Below the pieces are notes generated by a model that was not told the DNA's origin, did not search any database, and saw nothing but the letters and a program-made list of their open reading frames with translations. A stretch of DNA of 64,000 nt from Caldithrix abyssi DSM 13497 (GTDB lineage Bacteria > Calditrichota > Calditrichia > Calditrichales > Calditrichaceae), in contig NZ_CP018099.1 of assembly GCF_001886815.1 (NCBI RefSeq), positions 1,734,501 through 1,798,500 of the forward strand, written 5' to 3'. Both the position numbers and the translations under genes were made by a program. Positions 1 through 8,068 of this stretch are shown here, in pieces (positions within the stretch are counted from its first letter, which is position 1; each line of letters begins with the position of its first letter).

Positions 1-189
1 TTATCGATAAATTATTAGATCTCCCCGGTTTTAAAAATTTGTAAAAGCCGCCTGATCAATCTACCCTCGATTGCCGACCTGTTTATCCTCGCTTTAATAT
101 TTAAAAAAGTAAAAAAATAATTTAAAAAATTGAACGAACCAACGACCGATTATAGTGAAGAATATTTTAATGACAGAGGAGGTCAAAAT
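1..189. other. Upstream intergenic segment, no gene seen
   Basis: This is AT-rich DNA ahead of the flgM-like gene. A TTG-initiated extension of that gene is open from 130, but the ribosome binding site GAGGAGG near 177-183 and the ATG at 190 make it unlikely. I see no convincing -35/-10 pair and no RNA gene. The left part may belong to a transcript that begins outside the window. Confidence 0.5.
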
Positions 190-525
190 ATGAGCCTCAT
201 AAGGGACATCCTGGGTTTATCCGGCGTGGATAAAACGCAAAATTCCACGGGCGCAAAGAGGAACAATAGCGCAAAAAACGTAAAAAGCGACACGGCGTCC
301 CGGAGCGTCAATACTAATATTTCGCCGGAAGCGAAACATCTGTTAGAATTAAAAAGCGAAGCCAGCCAGTTTCTGGATAAAGTGAAAAGCGCACAAACCA
401 TAACGCCGGAGGAAATTGATCAAATTAAAGAGCGGATCACCTCTCAATATTATTTTGACTCGCAAGTGATCGACCAGATTGTAGACAAGATGCTAAGGAC
501 GGTAAAAGTAAGTCGATTAAAATAA
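190..525 (+). CDS. flgM: FlgM-like anti-sigma-28 factor
   Basis: This 111-residue protein has a low-complexity, Ser/Asn/Lys-rich N-terminal half and a C-terminal region shaped like the FlgM domain: ISPEAKHL at about residues 45-52, then ITPEEIDQIKERI, then a helix with the FlgM-like pattern Y-x-F-D-x-x-x-I-x-x-I-x-x-K-M-L. FlgM binds and inhibits sigma-28 (FliA) and is exported through the finished hook, so the disordered N-terminus fits export. The start is the ATG at 190, about 6 nt after GAGGAGG. The cognate fliA lies about 49 kb away at 49404. The protein is slightly longer than the usual ~95-100 residues. The assignment rests on pattern recognition of a short, poorly conserved family. 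Confidence 0.7.
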   Translation: MSLIRDILGLSGVDKTQNSTGAKRNNSAKNVKSDTASRSVNTNISPEAKHLLELKSEASQFLDKVKSAQTITPEEIDQIKERITSQYYFDSQVIDQIVDKMLRTVKVSRLK

Positions 526-553
526 CGCCACCATAAAATTCCGGGAATTCAAT

Positions 554-2473
554 ATGGATGCAACTGTTCGGAAACAGTCTGAAAATAATGCACTTTCTGG
601 TTATAATTATTTAATCCAATTTTTAGAGATGGCGCCGGAAGGGGCGTTACTCATTGATCTGGAAGCTTTGACAATCCTGCATGTCAACCAGAATTTTTTA
701 AACCTATCGGGCTATCAAAAAGAGGATATCGAAGCCAAACCTTTTTTAAACTTTTTTATTATTTCGGATTTAAAAGAATTTCTTGATCGTATCAATTCAT
801 TAAATCAAGAAAAGGCCGACGTGAGCTTTGACCTGGTGCTTAAAGGCGTAGAAAACCGCCTGGCTCCCGTTAAGCTGCATTTAAAGAAAAATGAATTAGC
901 AGAAATTACCGAAAAATCTGTGGCGATTTGCTTTCTTAAAGATGTTACCGAGCTGAGACGACTGGAAGTTGAGCGAAATATGCTTTCGCATGCCTTACGC
1001 CAGGTGAATGAGGGCCTGGGCTTGTTTGATCTTGAGGGCAAAATCATTTTTGTAAATGAGTCGTTTTTAGACACATTCGGCTACAGACGAAATGAAGTGA
1101 TCGGACGCAATATCGAATTCTTTTTCTCGCCTTTCATTGGCTATGAATTCCAACTGAATATTCTACCGGCTTCCATTAATGGCGGGTGGAACGGCGAGCT
1201 GCGGGCCAAACGAAAAGACGGCAAGGAGATCACCGTTTTTCTGTCCACTTCAACCGTTAAAGATGATGCTGGGCAGCCGGTGGTGGTGGTGGCTGTGTTA
1301 AGCGATATTACGCTGCGCAAACAACTGGAAGCGCAACTGCGTCAGTCGCAAAAGATGGAGGCCATCGGCCAGTTAGCCGGAGGCGTGGCTCATGATTTCA
1401 ATAATCTGTTAACGGTCATAGAAGGCTACATCGATCTGTTAAAGAACAAACTGGATGAAAACGCTTCGATCAACAGTTATATCAATCAAATGAAAAAAGC
1501 CACCGAACGGGCGGTTTCTTTAACGCGCCAGCTGCTGACCTTTAGTCGCAGACAGGTGGTTCAGCCGAAAATTCTTGATATCAACAAGACCATCCAGGAA
1601 CTCTCCAAAATGCTCAATCGTCTGATTGGCGAGCATATCGAATTAATAACCAATCTTGATCCCAAAATCTGGCGTATTAAGATCGATCCCAGCCAAATAG
1701 AACAGGTCATCCTGAATCTGGTGGTTAACGCGCGGGACGCCATGCCGGAGGGCGGTGAACTGATCATTGAAACCGAGCAGATTAAACTGGACCGCAGCTA
1801 CAACCGGTTCCATCCCGACGTCCGCCCGGGCGATTATGTGGTTATCAACGTTTCGGACACCGGCATGGGCATGTCCGAAGAGGTGCAGCAAAGGATTTTC
1901 GAGCCCTTTTTTACGACAAAAGAAAAAGGGAAGGGCACCGGTTTAGGGCTGGCCACCGTCTATGGCATTGTTAAGCAGCACAACGGACATATTTCCGTAT
2001 ACAGCGAGATCGGCAAGGGCACCACCTTTAAAATCTATTTTCCGGCGATTAAAGCCAGGACCTCCAGCGAAGTAGAAGAGAGCGAAAGAAAGCATCTAAA
2101 AGGGCGGGGAGAACAAATTCTGGTGGTGGAAGATGAGTATCTGGTGCGTGAGTTGATTTGCGATACCCTGCGTAATTTAGGCTACAATGTGCTGGAGGCG
2201 GCTAATGGCGAACAGGCCCTGAGGGTTTACCAGGAAAACGCCGACACCATCGAATTAATCTTAACCGATCTGGTAATGCCGGTAATGAACGGCCGTAAAC
2301 TGGCCCGGATACTTAAAAGAGAGAATCCCGACCTCAAAATTTTGTTCATGACGGGATATGACGATAATGCGATCAGCAAGCAAGGTATGGTGACAGAAGA
2401 TATCGATTATATTTCAAAACCATTCTCGCCTAACAAATTGGCCAAAAAATTAGAAGAAATTTTCGAATATTAA
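554..2473 (+). CDS. Hybrid sensor histidine kinase (PAS-PAS-HisKA-HATPase-REC)
   Basis: This 639-residue protein lacks membrane segments and is probably cytoplasmic. Two PAS domains (about residues 20-135 and 145-265) precede a HisKA domain whose H-box is AGGVAHDFNN, with the phospho-accepting His at residue 280. The HATPase_c domain follows (N-box NLVVNARDAMPEGG, G1 SDTGMGMS, G2 [11 protein letters not shown]). A C-terminal receiver (about 520-639) has VVEDE and the phospho-Asp D572 in LTDLVMP. Such hybrids autophosphorylate and pass the phosphate to their own receiver and then often to an HPt protein. The gene starts 28 nt after flgM, so it may share its transcript. Its stop overlaps the stop of the opposing kinase gene by 4 nt. 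Ligand and partner cannot be read from the sequence. Confidence 0.93.
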   Translation: MDATVRKQSENNALSGYNYLIQFLEMAPEGALLIDLEALTILHVNQNFLNLSGYQKEDIEAKPFLNFFIISDLKEFLDRINSLNQEKADVSFDLVLKGVENRLAPVKLHLKKNELAEITEKSVAICFLKDVTELRRLEVERNMLSHALRQVNEGLGLFDLEGKIIFVNESFLDTFGYRRNEVIGRNIEFFFSPFIGYEFQLNILPASINGGWNGELRAKRKDGKEITVFLSTSTVKDDAGQPVVVVAVLSDITLRKQLEAQLRQSQKMEAIGQLAGGVAHDFNNLLTVIEGYIDLLKNKLDENASINSYINQMKKATERAVSLTRQLLTFSRRQVVQPKILDINKTIQELSKMLNRLIGEHIELITNLDPKIWRIKIDPSQIEQVILNLVVNARDAMPEGGELIIETEQIKLDRSYNRFHPDVRPGDYVVINVSDTGMGMSEEVQQRIFEPFFTTKEKGKGTGLGLATVYGIVKQHNGHISVYSEIGKGTTFKIYFPAIKARTSSEVEESERKHLKGRGEQILVVEDEYLVRELICDTLRNLGYNVLEAANGEQALRVYQENADTIELILTDLVMPVMNGRKLARILKRENPDLKILFMTGYDDNAISKQGMVTEDIDYISKPFSPNKLAKKLEEIFEY

Positions 2474-5400
2474 TCCGAATCGAGAATTTCTCTTACTTTT
2501 CTTGCCAGTTGATGCCCAACGAACGGTTTTAACAAATAATCCTTTTCGTTTTCCAGTTTGGGGCTAAAGGCGCTCATTAGTAAAAATTTGATGTCCGGTT
2601 TGATTTGCTGACAAAGCATCCGCAGTTCAATGCCATCCATGTCAGGCATTACCACATCGGAGATAACCAGATCAATCAAATCTTTATATTTGGTTAAAAT
2701 ATCCACCGCCTGAACGCCGCTGCCTGATATTAAAACTTTATAGCCATACGATTCCAGCGTGTCTTTTGACGTGGTCAAAATATCAATCTGATCGTCCACC
2801 AATAAGATGGTTTCATTGCCTCCTCTTACCATTTCCGTTTCCTGCGAATCCTCGGTCGGCGAAACAGCCGAGTGCGGCTTGACGGCCGGAAAATAGATTC
2901 TGAAAACAGTACCCTCGCCAATTTCGCTGTCAAACTGAATATATCCGCCGTGGTGGCGCACCAGCCCGTACACGGTGGCCAGCCCCAGTCCGGTTCCCTC
3001 TCCCACTTCTTTGGTGGTAAAAAACGGTTCGAAGATGTGCGCCTTTATCTCATCGCTCATACCAATGCCGGAATCGGCGACAATAAGCTGAACGTAATTG
3101 CCCGGCGGGATGTCCGCTTCACTCTCTTTAAGCGTAACATTATGCGTTTGTATGGTTAATTCACCGCCATCCGGCATGGCATCGCGGGCGTTGATGCACA
3201 GGTTGGTCAAAATTTGATCCATGGCGCTGGGATCGCCGTGAATTAAATGAAGGTCGTCTTCTAAAGTAACGATTAAATGGATATCTTCTCCCAGATATCT
3301 TTGTAAAATCTTTTTGTTGGAAAGGACGACTTTGTTCAGGTTGATGTTTTGCAGCGAAATTTTTTGCTGCCGGCTAAACATTAAAAGTTTTCGAACCAGA
3401 TCGGCCGCGTTTTCCGCCTTATTGATAATGAGTTTAATATTTTCACGAACCGGACTGTCGCTTTTAATTTTGCGTAAAGATAATTCTGCAAGCCCAATGA
3501 TCCCGGCAAGAACGTTGTTAAAATCATGGGCAATCCCTCCGGCTAACTGGCCGATGGCTTCTAATTTTTCGATGCGCCGCATTCTCGCTTCCAACTTTTT
3601 CTTTTCTGACAGGTCTGAAATTACGCCCATCACAAAAGGACCGTCCAACATTTCCACAGGCGTCAGTTGAATTTCAATGGGAAACTCAATTCCGTCTTTG
3701 CGCATGCCCGTTAATTCCACGGATTTAGTCGCCCGGATATCTTCGAGATGTCTGAAACGGCTCTGATTAAGAATGTTATCCTTGCCTCTTAAGCTAAAAG
3801 GCAGCAGCGTATCGGCAGGTTTTAAAAGGAGCTCGTCGCGGGAGTAACCGAACAGTTGTTCTGTTTTTGAATTGACCAGGTTAATGCGCCCGTGAATGTC
3901 AATTAAAATGATTGCCTGAAATGTGGACTCTAAGAGTATGCGAAAGCGGTTCTCGCTTTTTTGCAAATCGGTTTCATATTTTTTGCGTTCCGAAATATCT
4001 CTTAAAAGGCACAATATCTGATTTTCATGGCTTTTACTCAAGCGCGCTTCGAAATGTTTTAATTTTCCTTTTACCTGATGCTGAAATTCAAATGTTTGAA
4101 TTTCGCCCGTTCGATTGGTCAGACGCAGCATGTTGTAAAATCGTTGAGCAATGGGCTGGGCAACCAACTCAAAAAATGATTTACCAAGGATCAAATGGGG
4201 TTCCACGTTAAAAAACTCGCCGTCTTTAACTTCCAGTATCGTCCCGTCAATGGTTAATAGCATCAATTGATCGGGCAGGGCGTCAAGGATGGCGCGTAGT
4301 TTTTTTTCGTTGGAGCGCAACAGTTTTTCCGCTTTTTTAAGCGGCGTAATATCATTAATATAGACGAACACTTCTTTTACCGTATTGTGTTCAATAATCG
4401 GAATGGCGTCCATTACAATCCACTTGCTTCTTCGGGGCAAATAACGGATTTTCAGAATATGGTTGGTTAAGGGTAGGCCTTTTTCCAGGGCGACGAATGG
4501 GGGAAATTGTTCGATTTTTACGCGTTTGCCCGACGTGTTGTAAATTTTCAGGTCTGCAAAATCCTTTAATGAAAAGCGGCGTTTATCATCAGGAAAATGA
4601 AATATTTTACGCGCCGCTTTGTTGATCATGGTTATTTTTTTATCGGGCGTTAAATTAAACACACCCTGAGTTAAGTTTTTATACAGCATCCTGAACTTTT
4701 TTTCGGAAGCCGTTAATGCATCCAAAGTCTTTTTTTGCGCAGTGATCTCTTTGATCATGATGTAGCAGGTTTGACGGCCGTGAAAGGTAAGAGAATGGCT
4801 TAATACCTCCACTTCTATTAAATTGCCGTCCTTCCGTTGATGAGTTAGTTCTTTGGTTTGTTGAATCAGAGCTTCGTTGTAGTCCTGCGGAATTAAACAT
4901 AAAATTTCATCCGGCTGCACAAATAATTGATCAATTTTCATAGAGATGAATTCATCAAAGGTGTAGCCATAAAGCAGAGAAGCCGAATGGTTGGCCGTAA
5001 TAATTTTACGGCTCTTGATATCAAAGATGAGCATGGGCATGGGGTTGTTTTCAAACATCAGCCGGAAAGACGCCTCGCTTTGCCTTGTGGTTCTGGAGCG
5101 GATTTCAATCAACTCTTCCAGGCGCTGCTGATAGCGAATATTTTCGCTTTGCAGCGCTTTATTTTCATTCATTAATTGCCAGATTTTCAAAGCCTTTTCC
5201 ACAGTTTTTTCAAATCCATCGGCGCATTCGGCGTCAACAACGAAATCACAAAGCGACGCCCGGCCTGGCTGTGGCGCCTTTCCATTGGCGATGAGGATGA
5301 TTTGGGTTTCGGGCCTTTGTTTTTTGATCTGCTCTAATACATTCGTCTTTGCAGGATACGATTCAGTATCGATGATAATCAAAGCAAAAGAGTCTTTCTG

Positions 5401-5523
5401 CAGCTCATCAAGGGCGGTGAAGGGGGGCGTAACCTCAACGAATTTTCTTTCTTCTTTTTGTAAAATATTTTTAAGTTGAAGAAATCCGTTCACTCGGGAA
5501 TTGATGAATAAAATGTCGTTCAT
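2470..5523 (-). CDS. Hybrid sensor histidine kinase with atypical N-terminal receiver and four PAS domains
   Basis: This is the only substantial minus-strand gene in the window: 1,017 residues. The first ~125 residues look like a receiver fold, with IIIDTES at the phospho-Asp strand, but the acidic pair near the N-terminus and the C-terminal Lys-Pro are not apparent. A short coiled coil follows, then four PAS-like modules (starting near residues 150, 270, 395 and 520). A HisKA domain ([10 protein letters not shown], His666), a HATPase with N, G1 (DSGIGMS) and G2 ([11 protein letters not shown]) boxes, and a normal C-terminal receiver ([17 protein letters not shown]) complete it. No membrane segment is evident. 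Its catalytic half closely resembles that of the adjacent + strand kinase, so the two may be paralogues. It is transcribed toward that gene from the 5.5-6.1 kb intergenic region. Confidence 0.92.
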   Translation of the reverse strand: MNDILFINSRVNGFLQLKNILQKEERKFVEVTPPFTALDELQKDSFALIIIDTESYPAKTNVLEQIKKQRPETQIILIANGKAPQPGRASLCDFVVDAECADGFEKTVEKALKIWQLMNENKALQSENIRYQQRLEELIEIRSRTTRQSEASFRLMFENNPMPMLIFDIKSRKIITANHSASLLYGYTFDEFISMKIDQLFVQPDEILCLIPQDYNEALIQQTKELTHQRKDGNLIEVEVLSHSLTFHGRQTCYIMIKEITAQKKTLDALTASEKKFRMLYKNLTQGVFNLTPDKKITMINKAARKIFHFPDDKRRFSLKDFADLKIYNTSGKRVKIEQFPPFVALEKGLPLTNHILKIRYLPRRSKWIVMDAIPIIEHNTVKEVFVYINDITPLKKAEKLLRSNEKKLRAILDALPDQLMLLTIDGTILEVKDGEFFNVEPHLILGKSFFELVAQPIAQRFYNMLRLTNRTGEIQTFEFQHQVKGKLKHFEARLSKSHENQILCLLRDISERKKYETDLQKSENRFRILLESTFQAIILIDIHGRINLVNSKTEQLFGYSRDELLLKPADTLLPFSLRGKDNILNQSRFRHLEDIRATKSVELTGMRKDGIEFPIEIQLTPVEMLDGPFVMGVISDLSEKKKLEARMRRIEKLEAIGQLAGGIAHDFNNVLAGIIGLAELSLRKIKSDSPVRENIKLIINKAENAADLVRKLLMFSRQQKISLQNINLNKVVLSNKKILQRYLGEDIHLIVTLEDDLHLIHGDPSAMDQILTNLCINARDAMPDGGELTIQTHNVTLKESEADIPPGNYVQLIVADSGIGMSDEIKAHIFEPFFTTKEVGEGTGLGLATVYGLVRHHGGYIQFDSEIGEGTVFRIYFPAVKPHSAVSPTEDSQETEMVRGGNETILLVDDQIDILTTSKDTLESYGYKVLISGSGVQAVDILTKYKDLIDLVISDVVMPDMDGIELRMLCQQIKPDIKFLLMSAFSPKLENEKDYLLKPFVGHQLARKVREILDSD

Positions 5524-6072
5524 GAATCCGTTCCTAAACTTTCTTCATCCTTAAATTAAAGCGATTTGTCAGGATAGACTTCATTCAACATTGAACCGCT
5601 TATTGTTTTTGATTAATCGATTAATAAATAACAAACATGGGGCAAGGAAATCAGTCATTATGAACAGACTAAATTGCGCATTAGAATTGTTGTTATTATT
5701 CATAATTAAATATTTTACCTGCACCGAAAAATTTTTTAATTAGTAATTTCTCATTCGGCAAAAGTTGGCGCTTCTTTAAAAGAATCTTACAGGATGGGTT
5801 CCTGAATGGACTTAAATATTATCGCCCAAAAAGAAAAACTTTGTTTTTTTTTATTCTCTACTTTTCAGTTGTCTCACCTTTGAAGGGGCCAATATACCCC
5901 TCTTACCCTCTTATACTCTTATACTCTTACACTCCACCCTTCCCCAGCATTTAAAGTGATAAATTATGTTTAATGGCGAGTGGTCAATTTCTGATCTTTT
6001 TGAAGAAAAAGGGTGAAAATTGTTTAAAAAATGGGCATTTCATTCGACCTTTTGGAGTAAAGGAGGCGACGT
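5524..6072. other. Divergent intergenic region ahead of the chemotaxis cluster
   Basis: About 550 bp without a credible gene. It must carry the promoter of the minus-strand kinase and probably that of the chemotaxis operon. It is AT-rich and contains an 8-bp tandem repeat at 5900-5931 and a small inverted repeat (AGGGG...CCCCT, 5884-5900) directly before it. A good Shine-Dalgarno (AAAGGAGGCG) sits just before the ATG at 6073. No sigma-54 or sigma-28 consensus was found here. Confidence 0.5.
5900..5931. repeat. 8-bp tandem repeat, four copies
   Basis: Four head-to-tail copies of the octamer CTCTTAYM (two exact CTCTTATA, flanked by CTCTTACC and CTCTTACA) lie about 140 bp upstream of the first chemotaxis gene. 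The tract is pyrimidine-rich on the + strand. Copy-number change in such tracts can alter promoter spacing, but nothing here shows that it does. Confidence 0.7.
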
Positions 6073-6552
6073 ATGGCGCAAACAATATTGCTTATCGATA
6101 ATGACGAGACAACCATTCAATTGTTCATGCAGGTGGCCGCGGCTTTGAACATCGAGTATTTAATCATGCAAAATTGGGCAAGACCCCAAAACCTACCGGG
6201 TAGAAAGACCATTAAAGCGGTGTTTGTAAATGTGGAAATGAGTTCTGTGGATCTGCAGCAGATCATAAAAGAATTTATTCAAAACGATGAAGAGGAAAAA
6301 GCGCCTGTTTTTATTATGTATTCCAAATCATTCAGCAAGCAGTACCAGGTCGCAAAGAGATTCCCGCACAACGGGGAATTAAAAAAGCCGTTCAATGCGG
6401 AAGAATTATTCGAAGTACTAAACGCATGTATGGATCTGGAAGCGCTGATCGAATATCCGGAAGAAAAATACAGAGAAAAGATAAGAAATTTCCGCGCGTA
6501 TTTAACAGCCACCAATGTTTTGATTAACAAGCTGGAGGCGTATTTTGAATAA
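6073..6552 (+). CDS. Pseudo-receiver domain protein
   Basis: This 159-residue protein has the shape of a CheY-like receiver over residues 1-120: ILLIDNDE at the first strand, a Ser at the fourth (IMYSKS) and a KKPF loop at the fifth. The third strand reads AVFVNVEMS, with Asn where the phospho-Asp should be, so it is unlikely to be phosphorylated conventionally. A helical tail of about 35 residues follows. It is the first gene of the chemotaxis cluster. Its stop overlaps the next gene, a FapA-like protein, which suggests translational coupling and a joint function. Pseudo-receivers generally act through protein-protein contacts. The role here is unknown. Confidence 0.75.
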   Translation: MAQTILLIDNDETTIQLFMQVAAALNIEYLIMQNWARPQNLPGRKTIKAVFVNVEMSSVDLQQIIKEFIQNDEEEKAPVFIMYSKSFSKQYQVAKRFPHNGELKKPFNAEELFEVLNACMDLEALIEYPEEKYREKIRNFRAYLTATNVLINKLEAYFE

Positions 6553-8068
6553 CAAAAAGCAAATAGATGAAGGACTCCGAATTATCTCATTAATGGACGG
6601 TAAACTAATACTGGCAGAAAAGTTAAGAGAAACAATCACGAGCGGAGAATTACTGGCCGTCTTGAAGCGCGCTGGTATTACAGAAGGCATTCTGCCGGGG
6701 TGTTTTCCCCTGCTGGGCCGAACGGATATCGTTCAGATTCCGGTGGCCCGCGCTTTTTATCGGGATGAACCTCCGGTCTTTAATGTCGCTTTTGGATTGG
6801 AAGCCTTTGAAAGCCAAATTTTAGAAGACATTCTGGCCGGAAGACCCTTCGATACCTTTGAAGAAAAATTCTCGGTAAAAAGAAATACCGTCTTGCTTTC
6901 AGTTCAAAAGCCGTTTACCAAAATATTAAAATACCCGGATGGGCATATTGAAAAAAAATGTAATCTGAACTTAAAGAACTACGACATCTTTTGTGGCAAA
7001 AACACCAGCGTCTATCAAAATTCAATCGTGGCTTTGATAGATGGAAGCGCCCACCGCACCAAAGACGGGAAAGTTCATGTGTATCCGGTGTTGACGGTAA
7101 AAGGCATGGGCGAAATACACGGCAAAGTGGACGAAGAGATTGCCTTCAAAGTTACCGGCGACATCCACAGCAATTCTTATCTGGAATCTCCTTCTAATGT
7201 GTTTGTATTGGGCGCCATCCGTTCGTCCTTTGTTAAAGCAGCAGGAAATATTCAGGCGCTGGAGGGCATTGACAACACCAAAGAAATAGAATCAAGCCGA
7301 ATTATAAGCAAGGGCAAGGTGATTACGGTTTATATCAGAAACTATCGCGTCCATGCCAAAGACAGAGTGTTGGTAAGCGAGGGGATTCATAATTCACTGG
7401 TCATTGCGCACGACGAAGTGTGGGCCAATTTTATTGAAAGTTCAGAAATCCGCTGTCAAAAGGGGATCATTACCAATCATATTCGTGGAAAATCACGAAT
7501 ATTTTTGGGCCCCTCTTATATCAAAGAAGACGATGTGGATTCATTCCGTCATCAAATTCAATTAAGCGAAAAAAAATTAAAAAGCCAGGAGTTCGAGATT
7601 AAAGAGATAAAAGATCGACTGGAAAAGGAAAAGCAAACTTTGATGGGCTATTTTATGCGGTTAAAAGATGCCGGAAAAACCAGAGTGATGCTCGATAGTT
7701 CCATCATTCGTCTTTTTAACTCTTTAAAACTTACTTTTGAACAATACGAAGAAAGTGTGAAAAAATACGAAAGGTTATTCGCGGAATACCTGGCATATAA
7801 ATCCTATCTCATTAACTGTCAACGGGCGATAAAAAATACCGCGCCTCCTTTTGTAAAGGTAATGGGGCGCATTGAACCGGGCGTGATTATTGCAACGCCG
7901 GCTCATGTGGTCAAGGTCTCTAAGCCCCTGGATCATGTATTAATTTTTATCGATCCGATTACCGGCCGGTTACGGTTTACCAATGATTTTAAGATGCTCT
8001 CAAACATATCTGAAAAAAGTTTTAATAAAATGTCCAATTATGTGCAGCAAACGGTTGAAAATGCATGA
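6545..8068 (+). CDS. FapA/DUF342-family protein (first copy)
   Basis: This 507-residue protein belongs to the FapA (flagellar assembly protein A, DUF342) type. It has an N-terminal domain with a GILPGC segment, a central Gly/Val-rich beta-solenoid (about residues 175-320: VKGMGEIHGKV, VTGDIHSNS, VLGAIRSSF, AAGNIQALEG, ISKGKVITV), a long charged coiled coil (about 330-420) and a C-terminal beta segment. Relatives form repetitive beta-helix polymers. FapA has been linked to flagellation in Vibrio, though its mechanism is unclear. The TTG start at 6545 is supported by GGAGG ending 6 nt upstream and by overlap with the previous gene. The stop overlaps the cheA start. A second copy lies at 18385. 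Confidence 0.8.
   Translation: MNNKKQIDEGLRIISLMDGKLILAEKLRETITSGELLAVLKRAGITEGILPGCFPLLGRTDIVQIPVARAFYRDEPPVFNVAFGLEAFESQILEDILAGRPFDTFEEKFSVKRNTVLLSVQKPFTKILKYPDGHIEKKCNLNLKNYDIFCGKNTSVYQNSIVALIDGSAHRTKDGKVHVYPVLTVKGMGEIHGKVDEEIAFKVTGDIHSNSYLESPSNVFVLGAIRSSFVKAAGNIQALEGIDNTKEIESSRIISKGKVITVYIRNYRVHAKDRVLVSEGIHNSLVIAHDEVWANFIESSEIRCQKGIITNHIRGKSRIFLGPSYIKEDDVDSFRHQIQLSEKKLKSQEFEIKEIKDRLEKEKQTLMGYFMRLKDAGKTRVMLDSSIIRLFNSLKLTFEQYEESVKKYERLFAEYLAYKSYLINCQRAIKNTAPPFVKVMGRIEPGVIIATPAHVVKVSKPLDHVLIFIDPITGRLRFTNDFKMLSNISEKSFNKMSNYVQQTVENA

Noticed and set aside
130-189. N-terminal extension of the FlgM-like protein from a TTG at 130
   Set aside because: A strong GAGGAGG lies within the extension, directly before the ATG at 190.
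5750-5785. Sigma-54 promoter (TGGCGCTTCTTTAAA) before the chemotaxis cluster
   Set aside because: The -12 half does not match and the distance to the gene is nearly 300 nt.
5948-5965. Sigma-28 -10 box (GTGATAA) before 6073
   Set aside because: No TAAA at the right spacing upstream and two mismatches in the -10 core.
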